Of a stretch of 64,000 nucleotides of DNA, positions 1-11,946 are shown piece after piece. The notes beneath the pieces were generated by a model. That model was not told the DNA's origin and did not search any database. It saw only the letters and a program-made list of their open reading frames with translations. The translations under genes were made by a program, and so were the position numbers. This DNA is from Kitasatospora sp. NA04385 (GTDB taxonomy: Bacteria > Actinomycetota > Actinomycetes > Streptomycetales > Streptomycetaceae): the NCBI RefSeq assembly GCF_013364235.1, contig NZ_CP054919.1:1320477-1384476 (forward strand), written 5' to 3'. How positions within the stretch are numbered: position 1 is the first letter of the stretch; every line of letters begins with the position of its first letter.

Positions 1-338
1 AAGTCCTCCAGCCGGTGCCCGCCGATCGACACCACGGTGCGCACGCCGCGCTCGGCCAGCCAGGGCAGCTCGCGCCGCAGGAAGCCGTCGATGCCGGGGT
101 TCTGGCCGCCGACCGCGTTCAGCAGCCCGGCCGGCACCGGCACGATCCGCGGCCCGGGCAGCCCCGCCCCGGCCCGCGGCAGCACGGTCCGGGTGGTCAG
201 CGTCCCCAGCTGGTCCAGCGGCGTGAACCGCGCCAGCTCCCGCCCGTACCCGGCACACCCGGCGGCGGTCGACAGCGGATTGGGCACCGTCCCACCCCCC
301 AACGGCGCCGTGAGGTCCACCTCCTGACGCCCCGTCAC
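1..338 (-). CDS. Class 1B-like dihydroorotate dehydrogenase, 3' part off the window
   Basis: The first 112 codons of a dihydroorotate dehydrogenase of the class 1 type; the gene continues past the left edge. Reading from GTG at 338 it shows NPLSTAAG (residues 20-27), TTRT (48-51) and PAGLLNAVGGQNPG (69-82), matching the FMN- and substrate-binding start of cytosolic PyrDB ('NP...ASG', 'TTKT', 'GMLNSIGLQNPG'). Family knowledge: PyrDB oxidises dihydroorotate and normally passes electrons through PyrK to NAD. A second GTG at 320 is an alternative start. It lies downstream of a PyrK-like stub and a complete class 2 pyrD, so the organism appears to carry two DHODH types. The fold assignment is good; activity cannot be judged from the N-terminus. 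Confidence 0.8.
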   Translation of the reverse strand, partial: MTGRQEVDLTAPLGGGTVPNPLSTAAGCAGYGRELARFTPLDQLGTLTTRTVLPRAGAGLPGPRIVPVPAGLLNAVGGQNPGIDGFLRRELPWLAERGVRTVVSIGGHRLED

Positions 339-622
339 CAGACCACCCCGACCACCACGCCCACACCCCGCCGCACCCGCCGCCCACAGCTCCGCCCGGC
401 CGCCCCGGGCACTCCGGCCGCGATCCACCGCGCCAAGCGCCCGACAGCCCGACCCCGCCCGACACACCCGCCCGACCCAGCACCCGCCCACCCGGCCCCG
501 ATCCGCACGCGGCACCCGCAGAACCACCCGGCCGCCACAGGCACTCCCGCACCCCGTCGCACCCGGCGCCCGACAGCCCGATCCCGCCCGGCCCGTTCTC
601 CGTTCTCGCGCGGTGCCTTCAC
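335..622 (-). repeat. C-rich spacer with internal imperfect repeats between pyrK stub and pyrDB-like gene
   Basis: This stretch is extremely C-rich on the plus strand and carries imperfect direct repeats around 'CGCCCGACAGCCCGA' (near 438 and 561) and 'CACCCCG(C/T)CGCACCC'. One minus-strand frame is open throughout: it starts with a GTG overlapping the PyrK-like stop (GTGA) and ends with a TGA overlapping the next GTG. The predicted peptide is only Arg/Gly/Ala/Val-rich with no motif, so I treat the open frame as a composition effect. It occupies the place where the NAD-binding and [2Fe-2S] domains of PyrK would be expected. Confidence 0.45.
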
Positions 623-942
623 TCCCCCGCTCCTTCCACGTCCGTCGGCACGGTGTCCAGGCCGTTCCAGCGCACCCGGGCGCCGGTGCCGAGCGGGGCG
701 ATCAGGTCGAGCAGCGGCGGCGGGTCGGCGGGCAGCAGCAGGTCGAGGGTGTCGCCGTCGGCGCGCAGGACGGGGACGGCGCGGCGCAGGACGTCGACGC
801 TGCCGTCAGGGGCGGCGAGGGCGGCGAAGTGCCCGGGCCGGAACCGGGCCGCGGCCGTCGCGCAGCGCACGGTGACCCGTCGGGCGGGCCCGTCGGCCCG
901 GGTGCCGACCACCTCGGCCCGGACCACCACCGGATTGGCCAT
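619..942 (-). CDS. PyrK-like electron-transfer subunit reduced to its FAD-binding domain (107 aa)
   Basis: A 107-residue protein resembling only the N-terminal flavin domain of the dihydroorotate dehydrogenase electron-transfer subunit. FRPGHFAAL (residues 34-42) fits the 'PGQF' flavin segment, and RRAVPVL followed by LLDLIAPLGTGARV near the end fits the 'LRRPISI...VDVLGPLGNGF' pattern. Canonical PyrK is about 250-290 residues and goes on to a GGGxG NAD-binding domain and a four-Cys [2Fe-2S] domain; both are absent here. ATG at 942 follows AGGAAGGGAA and lies 72 bp after the pyrD stop, so it is probably co-transcribed with pyrD. It may be decaying, or a small partner for the class 1B-like enzyme next to it. 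Confidence 0.6.
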   Translation of the reverse strand: MANPVVVRAEVVGTRADGPARRVTVRCATAAARFRPGHFAALAAPDGSVDVLRRAVPVLRADGDTLDLLLPADPPPLLDLIAPLGTGARVRWNGLDTVPTDVEGAGE

Positions 943-1014
943 CCCCGCCGTTCCCTTCCTCTCCTCCGCGCCTGCCGCCGCAGCGATCGGCAGCCGCCGG
1001 TCAGCAGCCGCCGC

Positions 1015-2112
<1,098 letters not shown>

Positions 2113-2155
2113 CGCGGGTTGGACCTCCATCAGCCGAACGGGGCCGGGACATGGA

Positions 2156-2196
2156 CGTGGGGGGCAGCCGGCGACCGGACCGGCGTGCCCCCCACG
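2156..2196 (-). terminator. Intercistronic hairpin between carB and pyrD
   Basis: Arms CGTGGGGGGCA (2156-2166) and TGCCCCCCACG (2186-2196) pair perfectly over 11 bp, and an inner GCCGG/CCGGC extends the stem. There is no U-tract, as is common for streptomycete terminators. It sits just after the carB stop and before pyrD, so it could attenuate transcription or protect the carB 3' end. Confidence 0.6.
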
Positions 2197-2204
2197 GTTT
2201 CGAC

Positions 2205-5505
<3,301 letters not shown>

Positions 5506-5513
<8 letters not shown>

Positions 5514-6663
5514 GCTGGCCCTCCATGAGCGAGACGAAGCGGTCGAAGAGGTAGGCGGCGTCGTGCGGGCCGGCTGCCGCTTCGGGGTGGTACTGCACGC
5601 TGAACGCGGGGACGTCGAGCGCCTGGAGGCCCTCGACCACGTCGTCGTTGAGGCAGACGTGGGAGACCTCGACCCGCCCGAAGGGGGTGTCGCTCACCTG
5701 GTCCAGCGGCGCGTCCACGGCGAAGCCGTGGTTGTGGGCGGTCACCTCGACCTTGCCGGTGGTGCGGTCCTGCACCGGCTGGTTGATGCCGCGGTGGCCG
5801 TACTTGAGCTTGTAGGTGCCGAAGCCGAGGGCCCGGCCCAGGAGCTGGTTGCCGAAGCAGATGCCGAAGAACGGGGTCTTCTTCGCCAGCACGCCGCGCA
5901 GCACCTCGACCTGCCGGTCGGCGGTGGCCGGGTCGCCGGGGCCGTTGGAGAAGAACACGCCGTCGGGCCGCACGGCGTAGATGTCCTCGACGGTGGAGTT
6001 CGCGGGCAGCACGTGCACCTCGATGCCGCGCTCGGCCATCCGCTGCGGGGTCATGCCCTTGATGCCGAGGTCGAGGGCGGCGACGGTGAACTTCTTCGTG
6101 CCGACCGCCGGGACGACGTAGGTCTCCTTGGTGGCGACCTCGGCGCACAGGTCGGCGCCCTTCATCTCGGGGGCCCGCTGCACCTTGGCCAGCAGCTCGG
6201 CCTGGTCGGCGACGGCCGGGCCGGAGAAGATGCCGACCCGCATGGCACCGCGCTCGCGCAGGTGGCGGGTGAGCGCGCGGGTGTCGATCCCGCTGATGCC
6301 GACCACGCCCTGGCGCTCCAGCTCCTCGTCGAGGGAGCGCTTCGAGCGCCAGTTGGAGGCGACCCGGGAGGGGTCGCGGACCACGTAGCCGGACACCCAG
6401 ATCTGCTGCGACTCGTCGTCCTCGTCGTTCCAGCCGGTGTTGCCGATCTGCGGAGCGGTCATCACGACCACCTGGCGGTGGTAGGACGGGTCGGTCAGGG
6501 TCTCCTGGTAGCCGGACATGCCGGTGTTGAAGACCGCCTCGCCGAAGGTCTCGCCGACCGCGCCGTACGCCTGGCCGCGGAAGGTCCGGCCGTCCTCCAG
6601 GACGAGCACGGCGGGCACTCGCTCCCGCCTGGTGCGCTGCGTGGTGGGGGCAGGTGCGGTCAT
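5506..6663 (-). CDS. carA: Carbamoyl-phosphate synthase small (glutaminase) subunit
   Basis: Hydrolyses glutamine and channels ammonia to CarB. The 385-residue protein has the CarA-specific N-terminal domain ([15 protein letters not shown]...) and a class I glutamine amidotransferase domain with nucleophile Cys269 in GICFGNQ and the His359/Glu361 pair in YHPEAAAGP. The usual 'GHQ' after the Cys is GNQ here. Its start codon overlaps the stop of the preceding PH-domain gene (ATGA), and its stop overlaps carB, placing it inside the translationally coupled pyr operon. Confidence 0.98.
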
Positions 6664-7217
6664 GTGGCGGCCTCTTCCGTCTTCATCGTCTTCGTACGTG
6701 TCACTAGTGCCTCGACGGCCTCGACCCAGTCCTCGTGCGCGTCGGCGGCGTCCAGCCGGAAGCCGCTCTCCAGCGCGCGGTCACCGTGCGTCCAGCCGAC
6801 CACCAGCAGTCCGCTCGGCACGACCTTGCCGGCGATGCCGGAGTCGGTGCGGGCGCCGGTGAGCGCCTCGGCGGGGATCCACAGGTCGGCCTCGCCGGGG
6901 CGGCGGGCCAGCAGGCCCCGCTCGGTGAGGGTCAGTTCGGCGAGGCTGCGCGTTCCCAGGCCGTGCGCGACGACCCGGTCCAGCCAGTTCCCGGCGGTGG
7001 TGGAGCCGTGGTAGCGGCCGGGGGCCGCCAGCAGCGCCGGGCCGGGCCCGGCCGGCACCGCGGGGAGCTCGGGCAGGTCGGACTGGAGGGTGCGCCGCCA
7101 GTTCCAGCCCTGCCGCATCAGCCAGTACACCAGCGCGACCAGGATCAGCAGCCCGACCGTCGCGCCGATGTACCCGGGCCAGTCGGTGACGTGGCCCCTG
7201 TCGGTGGCGAGCGGCAT
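6660..7217 (-). CDS. Membrane-anchored PH-like domain protein of the pyr operon, function unknown
   Basis: A 185-residue protein with one N-terminal membrane segment (about residues 13-34, [22 protein letters not shown]), a short linker and a beta-rich C-terminal region resembling bacterial PH-like domains ([24 protein letters not shown]...). There are no catalytic motifs. The start ATG shares one base with the pyrC stop (TGATG) and its stop overlaps the carA start (ATGA), so it is coupled between pyrC and carA. Such a gene is, as I recall, a constant member of the streptomycete pyr operon. It might tether or regulate pyrimidine enzymes at the membrane; that is inference only. Confidence 0.8.
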   Translation of the reverse strand: MPLATDRGHVTDWPGYIGATVGLLILVALVYWLMRQGWNWRRTLQSDLPELPAVPAGPGPALLAAPGRYHGSTTAGNWLDRVVAHGLGTRSLAELTLTERGLLARRPGEADLWIPAEALTGARTDSGIAGKVVPSGLLVVGWTHGDRALESGFRLDAADAHEDWVEAVEALVTRTKTMKTEEAAT

Positions 7218-8509
7218 CAGCGCTCGACCAGTTCGCCGGCGAGCACGGTGGCCTCGCCGCGCAGGAAGGTGGCGTGCACCCGCCCGGGCAGGTCCATGCC
7301 CCGGTACGGGCTGTTGCGGGAGCGGGTCGCGAAGGTGTCGGGGTTCACCACTCCACGGTACGCGGGATCGAACAGCACCAGGTTGGCGGGCTCGCCCACC
7401 GAGACGGGGCGTCCGTGCCCGGCGAGCCGGCCGATCCGGGCCGGGCGGTGCGACATCCGGTCCGCGACGCCCTCCCAGTTCAGCAGGCCGGTGTCGACCA
7501 TGGTCTGCTGCACGACCGACAGCGCGGTCTCCAGGCCGACCATGCCCATCGCGGCGACCGCCCACTCGCAGTCCTTGTCCTCCGCGGGGTGCGGGGCGTG
7601 GTCGGTGGCGACGGCGTCGATGGTGCCGTCGGCCAGCGCCCGGCGCAGCGCCTCGACGTCCGCGGCGGTGCGCAGCGGCGGGTTGACCTTGTACACCGGG
7701 TCGTAGCTGCGGACCAGCTCGTCGGTGAGCAGCAGGTGGTGCGGGGTGACCTCGGCGGTGACGTCCCAGCCCTTGCCCTTGGCCCAGCGGACGATCTCGA
7801 CCGACCCGGCGGTGGACAGGTGGCAGATGTGCACCCGGGAGCCGACGTGCGCGGCGAGCAGCACGTCCCGGGCGATGATCGACTCCTCGGCGACGGCGGG
7901 CCAGCCGCCCAGGCCCAGCTCGCCGGAGACCGGGCCCTCGTTCATCTGGGCGCCGGCGGTCAGCCGGGGCTCCTGGGCGTGCTGGGCGACGACGCCGTCG
8001 AAGGCCTTCACGTACTCCAGCGCGCGGCGCATGATCACCGCGTCGTCCACGCACTTGCCGTCGTCGGAGAAGACCCGCACCCCGGCGGCGGAGTCGTGCA
8101 TCGCGCCGAGCTCGGCGAGCTGCTTGCCCTCCAGGCCGACGGTGACGGCGCCGACCGGCTGCACGTCGCAGTAGCCGGACTCGCGGCCCAGCCGCCAGAC
8201 CTGCTCGACCACGCCGGCGCTGTCGGCGACCGGGAAGGTGTTGGCCATCGCGTGCACGGCGGTGTAGCCGCCCATGGCGGCGGCCCGGGTGCCGGTGAGC
8301 ACGGTCTCGGCGTCCTCGCGGCCGGGCTCGCGCAGGTGGGTGTGCAGGTCGACCAGGCCGGGCAGGGCGATCAGGCCGTGCGCGTCGATGTCGATGTCGG
8401 CCCGGACGTCGAGGCCCTCGCCGATCGCGGCGAAGACGCCGTCGACGATGTGGATGTCCTGGGGGGCGCCGCCGAGGATCTGGGCGTTGCGGATCAGGTA
8501 GGTGGTCAC
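7217..8509 (-). CDS. pyrC: Dihydroorotase, type I
   Basis: Cyclises carbamoyl aspartate to dihydroorotate. The 430-residue amidohydrolase has the zinc-binding [10 protein letters not shown] at residues 54-63, an internal FSDDGK element (type I enzymes use an Asp instead of a carbamylated Lys), CHLSTAGS, and ATDHAPHP near residue 305. This is the long, type I class that often associates with PyrB. GTG at 8509 overlaps the pyrB stop (GTGA). It is part of the pyr operon controlled from the pyrR leader. Confidence 0.97.
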   Translation of the reverse strand: MTTYLIRNAQILGGAPQDIHIVDGVFAAIGEGLDVRADIDIDAHGLIALPGLVDLHTHLREPGREDAETVLTGTRAAAMGGYTAVHAMANTFPVADSAGVVEQVWRLGRESGYCDVQPVGAVTVGLEGKQLAELGAMHDSAAGVRVFSDDGKCVDDAVIMRRALEYVKAFDGVVAQHAQEPRLTAGAQMNEGPVSGELGLGGWPAVAEESIIARDVLLAAHVGSRVHICHLSTAGSVEIVRWAKGKGWDVTAEVTPHHLLLTDELVRSYDPVYKVNPPLRTAADVEALRRALADGTIDAVATDHAPHPAEDKDCEWAVAAMGMVGLETALSVVQQTMVDTGLLNWEGVADRMSHRPARIGRLAGHGRPVSVGEPANLVLFDPAYRGVVNPDTFATRSRNSPYRGMDLPGRVHATFLRGEATVLAGELVER

Positions 8510-9498
8510 TGGGCGGCCTCCGGGAGTTCGGTGGTGCGGGGGGCGTCGGCGGGGGCGTCGGCGAAGACGGCGCCGCCGAGCAGCAGGTAGAGCACGGCCA
8601 TCCGGACCGAGACGCCGTTGGCGACCTGCTCGACCACGGTGCAGCGCGGGGAGTCGGCGACCTCGGCGGTGATCTCCATGCCGCGGACCATCGGGCCGGG
8701 GTGCATCACGACGGCGTGCTCGGGCAGCCGGGCCAGCCGGGCGCCGTCGAGGCCGTAGCGGCGGGAGTACTCGCGCTCGGTGGGGAAGAAGGCCGCGTTC
8801 ATCCGCTCGCGCTGGACGCGGAGCATCATCACGGCGTCGACCTTGGGCAGCACGCTGTCGAGGTCGTAGGAGACCTGGCAGGGCCAGGTCTCGATGCCGA
8901 TCGGCAGCAGGGTCGGCGGGGCGACGAAGACCACCTCGGCGCCGAGCGTGGTCAGCAGGTGCACGTTGGAGCGGGCGACCCGGCTGTGCAGGATGTCGCC
9001 GACGATGGCGACCCGGCGGCCGGCCAGGTCGCGGCCGGGGCCGGGGTTGAGGTGGCGGCGCAGGGTGAAGGCGTCCAGCAGGGCCTGGGTGGGGTGCTCG
9101 TGGGTGCCGTCGCCGGCGTTGATCACCGAGCCGTGCAGCCAGTCCGAGCCGGCCAGCCGGGCGGGCGCGCCGGAGGCGTGGTGCCGGATGACCACGGCGT
9201 CGGCGCCCATCGCCTGCAGGGTCAGCGCGGTGTCCTTGAGGCTCTCGCCCTTGGAGACCGAGGAGCCCTTGGCGGAGAAGTTGATGACGTCCGCGGACAG
9301 CCGCTTCTCGGCGACCTCGAAGGAGGTCTTGGTGCGGGTGGAGTCCTCGAAGAACAGGTTGACCACGGTGCGGCCGCGCAGCGTGGGCAGCTTCTTGACG
9401 GCCCGCCCGGAGAACTGGGAGAGCTCCTCGGCGGTGTCCAGGATCAGCAGGGCGTCGTCGCGGCCGAGGTCGGCGGTGGAGACGAGGTGGCGCTTCAC
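8506..9498 (-). CDS. pyrB: Aspartate carbamoyltransferase catalytic chain
   Basis: Condenses carbamoyl phosphate with aspartate, the committed step of pyrimidine synthesis. The 330-residue chain carries the carbamoyl-phosphate signature [12 protein letters not shown] (residues 50-61) and HPTQ (135-138). No regulatory PyrI chain is present nearby, consistent with the actinobacterial pattern of PyrR control. GTG at 9498 is 6 bp after the pyrR stop, with GGAG inside the end of pyrR. The C-terminus has a short Ala/Pro extension ([18 protein letters not shown]). Confidence 0.97.
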   Translation of the reverse strand: MKRHLVSTADLGRDDALLILDTAEELSQFSGRAVKKLPTLRGRTVVNLFFEDSTRTKTSFEVAEKRLSADVINFSAKGSSVSKGESLKDTALTLQAMGADAVVIRHHASGAPARLAGSDWLHGSVINAGDGTHEHPTQALLDAFTLRRHLNPGPGRDLAGRRVAIVGDILHSRVARSNVHLLTTLGAEVVFVAPPTLLPIGIETWPCQVSYDLDSVLPKVDAVMMLRVQRERMNAAFFPTEREYSRRYGLDGARLARLPEHAVVMHPGPMVRGMEITAEVADSPRCTVVEQVANGVSVRMAVLYLLLGGAVFADAPADAPRTTELPEAAQ

Positions 9499-9504
9499 GC
9501 GGTT

Positions 9505-10116
9505 CTACTCCGGGAGTTCGGGGTCGGCGGCCAGGGCCTGGGAGGAGCGGGCGGCGTAGTCGCGGTCGCCCAGCAGGACGGCGTCCAGGCCGTCGGACTC
9601 GGCCAGCCGGACCTGCACGGCCTCGCGCAGCGAGGTGGGCAGGTTCTTGCCCACGTAGTCGGCGCGGATCGGGAGCTCGCGGTGCCCGCGGTCGACCAGC
9701 ACGGCGAGGCGGACGGCGCGCGGGCGGCCGATGTCGCTGAGCGCGTCGAGCGCGGCCCGGATGGTGCGGCCGGAGAACAGCACGTCGTCGACGAGGATGA
9801 CCAGCTTGCCGTCGATGCCCTCGGCGGGGATCTCGGTGTGCTCCAGGGCCCGGGCGGGCTTCAGCCGCAGGTCGTCCCGGTACATGGTGATGTCCAGCGT
9901 GCCGAACGGGATGTCCCGGCCGGTGATCTGGGTCAGCCTGGCCTGCAGCCGGCGGGCGAGGTGGACACCGCGGGTGTGGATGCCGAGCAGCACCACGTCC
10001 TCCGCGCCCTTGGCGCGTTCCACGATCTCGTGGGCGATCCGGGTGACGACCCGGGCGATGTCGGTGGCGTCCAGCACCTGGTGCGGGGCGCGGGGGGTCG
10101 AACTGGGTGTGGTCAT
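9505..10116 (-). CDS. pyrR: Bifunctional pyr operon RNA-binding regulator / uracil phosphoribosyltransferase
   Basis: PyrR senses UMP and binds a stem-loop in pyr mRNA to lower expression; many homologues also make UMP from uracil and PRPP. The 203-residue protein has the PRPP loop [14 protein letters not shown] (residues 105-118), the PyrR hallmarks DITMYRDDL (75-83) and [22 protein letters not shown], and an N-terminal extension of about 13 residues. It is the first gene of the operon. The matching RNA target lies directly in front of its own start and includes its ribosome binding site, so it should repress its own translation and possibly downstream genes. Confidence 0.97.
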   Translation of the reverse strand: MTTPSSTPRAPHQVLDATDIARVVTRIAHEIVERAKGAEDVVLLGIHTRGVHLARRLQARLTQITGRDIPFGTLDITMYRDDLRLKPARALEHTEIPAEGIDGKLVILVDDVLFSGRTIRAALDALSDIGRPRAVRLAVLVDRGHRELPIRADYVGKNLPTSLREAVQVRLAESDGLDAVLLGDRDYAARSSQALAADPELPE

Positions 10117-10125
10117 GCCGAAGCG

Positions 10126-10164
10126 GACCTCCTTCCCCGCCTCACGGGACGGGTCTTAAAGGAT
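10126..10164 (-). promoter_or_regulatory. PyrR-binding RNA hairpin overlapping the pyrR ribosome binding site
   Basis: In the mRNA sense the segment begins ATCCTTTAAGACC and ends GGGGAAGGAGGT. The loop UCCCGUGAGG matches the known PyrR loop (UCCAGAGAGG in Bacillus). It is flanked by a CCCG/CGGG inner stem and a UCCUU/AAGGA outer stem separated by the conserved purine-rich bulge. The 3' arm AAGGAGGU is also the Shine-Dalgarno of pyrR (ATG at 10116), so PyrR binding would block translation directly, as proposed for mycobacterial pyr genes. Confidence 0.85.
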
Positions 10165-10202
10165 GTCTGGAATGGTTTCCGGCCGCAGCCGGAGCCTCGC
10201 CC

Positions 10203-10231
10203 ATGGTAGCAGCGTGCTGATCGGAGCCCGT
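10203..10231 (-). promoter_or_regulatory. Candidate pyr operon promoter
   Basis: A TACCAT hexamer (10203-10208, minus strand) is a plausible -10 element placing the transcript start near 10196. That gives a leader of about 80 nt that would contain the whole PyrR hairpin. No convincing -35 hexamer is visible, so the call is tentative. Confidence 0.35.
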
Positions 10232-10264
10232 TCGCCGCCCGTTCGCACGAGTGCCCCATTCGGC

Positions 10265-10307
10265 TTGACGCGCAACCCTCACTCTACGTAACCTCACAGT
10301 GAGTTAC
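10265..10307 (+). promoter_or_regulatory. bldD promoter with overlapping palindrome (candidate BldD autoregulatory site)
   Basis: TTGACG (10265-10270), an 18-bp spacer and TAACCT (10289-10294) form a good housekeeping promoter. Overlapping the -10 box is GTAACCTCACAGTGAGTTAC (10288-10307), an almost perfect inverted repeat with AGTGA and TCAC half-sites like the BldD consensus (AGTGA-n-(A/C)TCACC). BldD is known to repress its own gene in Streptomyces, so this is the likely operator. Confidence 0.65.
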
Positions 10308-10378
10308 GAAGGTCCTCCCCAGGGAGCCTCGTCGCTCACATTTCAGCGCACGCGAAGCAATCTCGTCCGGGGAGATCC

Positions 10379-10882
10379 ATGTCCAGCGACTACGCGAAGC
10401 AGCTCGGAGCCAAGCTCCGGGCGATCCGCACTCAGCAGGGGCTCTCCCTGCACGGCGTCGAGGAGAAGTCCCAGGGTCGCTGGAAGGCTGTGGTCGTCGG
10501 CTCCTACGAGCGCGGCGACCGCGCGGTCACCGTCCAGCGCCTCGCCGAGCTGGCCGAGTTCTACGGCGTACCGGTCCAGGAGCTGCTGCCCGGCGGCACC
10601 CCGGGCGGCGCCGCCGAGCCGCCGCCGCGCCTGGTCCTCGACCTGGAGCGGCTCACCCAGGTCCCGTCCGAGAAGGCCGGCCCGCTGCAGCGCTACGCCG
10701 CGACCATCCAGTCGCAGCGCGGCGACTACAACGGCAAGGTGCTCTCGATCCGCCAGGACGACCTGCGCACGCTGGCCGTCATCTACGACCAGTCCCCCTC
10801 GATCCTCACCGAGCAGCTGATCAGCTGGGGCGTGCTGAACCCGGACGCGCGGCGCGCCGTCCGCGAGGAGGACGGGAGCTGA
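10379..10882 (+). CDS. bldD: Developmental master regulator BldD
   Basis: A 167-residue DNA-binding protein that represses sporulation genes during vegetative growth when dimerised by tetrameric cyclic-di-GMP. The N-terminal XRE-type helix-turn-helix covers about residues 7-70 (LGAKLRAIRTQQGLSLHGVEEKS...). The C-terminal domain holds both ligand motifs at the textbook positions: R114-G-D116 and R125-Q-D-D128, with eight residues between them. The ATG start at 10379 follows GGGGAG. It diverges from the pyr operon and ends at a shared terminator facing a convergent gene. Its presence places the organism among spore-forming actinomycetes. Confidence 0.98.
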   Translation: MSSDYAKQLGAKLRAIRTQQGLSLHGVEEKSQGRWKAVVVGSYERGDRAVTVQRLAELAEFYGVPVQELLPGGTPGGAAEPPPRLVLDLERLTQVPSEKAGPLQRYAATIQSQRGDYNGKVLSIRQDDLRTLAVIYDQSPSILTEQLISWGVLNPDARRAVREEDGS

Positions 10883-10916
10883 CCCGCGGTCGGCTCCCTG
10901 CTTGAAGAAACGTCAC

Positions 10917-10955
10917 GGCGGGGCGGAGTCCGGTGCGACCGGTTCCGCCCCGTCG
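10917..10955. terminator. Bidirectional terminator between bldD and the convergent gene
   Basis: GGGGCGGA (10920-10927) pairs with TCCGCCCC (10944-10951), and an inner CCGG/CCGG (10930-10933 with 10939-10942) continues the stem. It lies 37 bp after the bldD stop and 14 bp from the stop of the gene coming from the other side. Confidence 0.7.
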
Positions 10956-10965
10956 GCGCACCCGC

Positions 10966-11820
10966 TCAGACCACCGTGCCGAGGCTGAAGCCGGGGCCCG
11001 CGGCCACCCCGGCCACCGCCAGCTCGGCCGGCGACCACTCGTAGCCGGTGCTCCGCCAGGCCCAGGCGACCTGCCGGTACTCGCCGCACAGCGCGCCGGA
11101 GCCCTGGGTGCCGTGCAGCACCGCGGCGCCCGGCAGCTCGCAGTACAGCCCGGCGCACAGCACGGCGGTGACCAGGTCGAGGTCCTCGTCGTTGATCCGG
11201 ACCGCGCCGTCCTCCCAGTGCAGCACCCGGGCCCGGGCCTCCAGCGGCCCGCCCGGCGCGTCCACCACCACCCGGAACTCGTAGGCCCCGCAGCCGGCGC
11301 CCACCAGGACCCGCCGGAACACCTCGGACGCCTGCTGGTACGTCCACCGCACCCGCGGGTCGGCCGAGGCGCCCTCGGCGCCGCACAGCGCGCCGTCCAT
11401 CAGCAGGTCCGCGTAGCGCAGCGCGAGGCCGCCCTCGCGGGCCCGGACCAGCCGGGGCAGGAAGTCCGCCAGGTCCTCGCCGCGGTAGGTGACCAGCTGG
11501 GTCTGGAGCGGCGGGTTGACCAGGTAGCCGTCCCGGGCGGCCTGCTCCCGCACGTCCAGCCCGTGCAGCAGGCAGTAGTCCGCGAAGTCCTCCGGGTGGA
11601 ACAGCCGGGCCCGGACCGTGCCGTACTCCTCGACCGCCTCGGCCAGCAGCTCCCCGGCCTCCCGCAGGTACGTCGGGTAGTCCGGCGCGTCCGTCACCCC
11701 CCAGGACCGGACCCGCTCGAAGTCCGCCTCCCCGGCGAGGATCCCCGTCACGAACGCCTCCTCGCCCCGTCGCGAGGGCTCTGCACTGCAACGGCGCGGC
11801 CGGCGGCTGTTCCTGGACAT
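10966..11820 (-). CDS. Hypothetical protein, 284 aa
   Basis: I do not recognise this family. The protein starts with a basic segment (MSRNSRRPRR) and has no signal peptide or membrane helix. It is acidic and aromatic-rich, with phrases such as GILAGEADFERVRSWG, LFHPEDFADYCLLHGLDVREQAARDGYLVNPP and a final beta-rich part rich in Trp and Tyr. The start at 11820 is chosen because GGGAG lies 8 nt upstream; the frame stays open about 40 codons further, but that extension looks non-coding. It is a single gene between bldD (convergent) and an upstream thioesterase-like gene on the same strand, 126 bp away. Confidence 0.7.
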   Translation of the reverse strand: MSRNSRRPRRCSAEPSRRGEEAFVTGILAGEADFERVRSWGVTDAPDYPTYLREAGELLAEAVEEYGTVRARLFHPEDFADYCLLHGLDVREQAARDGYLVNPPLQTQLVTYRGEDLADFLPRLVRAREGGLALRYADLLMDGALCGAEGASADPRVRWTYQQASEVFRRVLVGAGCGAYEFRVVVDAPGGPLEARARVLHWEDGAVRINDEDLDLVTAVLCAGLYCELPGAAVLHGTQGSGALCGEYRQVAWAWRSTGYEWSPAELAVAGVAAGPGFSLGTVV

Positions 11821-11946
11821 CGGTGGCTCCCGGGGATCTCGGTCGAGCAACTGCTGCCCCAGTCCTCCCCGCCCACACCCGTCCCACACGCACGGCCTGT
11901 CACAACTCTGCAACTGACCGTCAGGAGAAGGGCCGCTGAACATCCC

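Noticed and set aside
335..622. Coupled open frame between the PyrK stub and pyrDB-like gene
   Set aside because: The peptide is a composition-driven Arg/Gly/Ala/Val string with no motif, so I list the region as a repetitive spacer.
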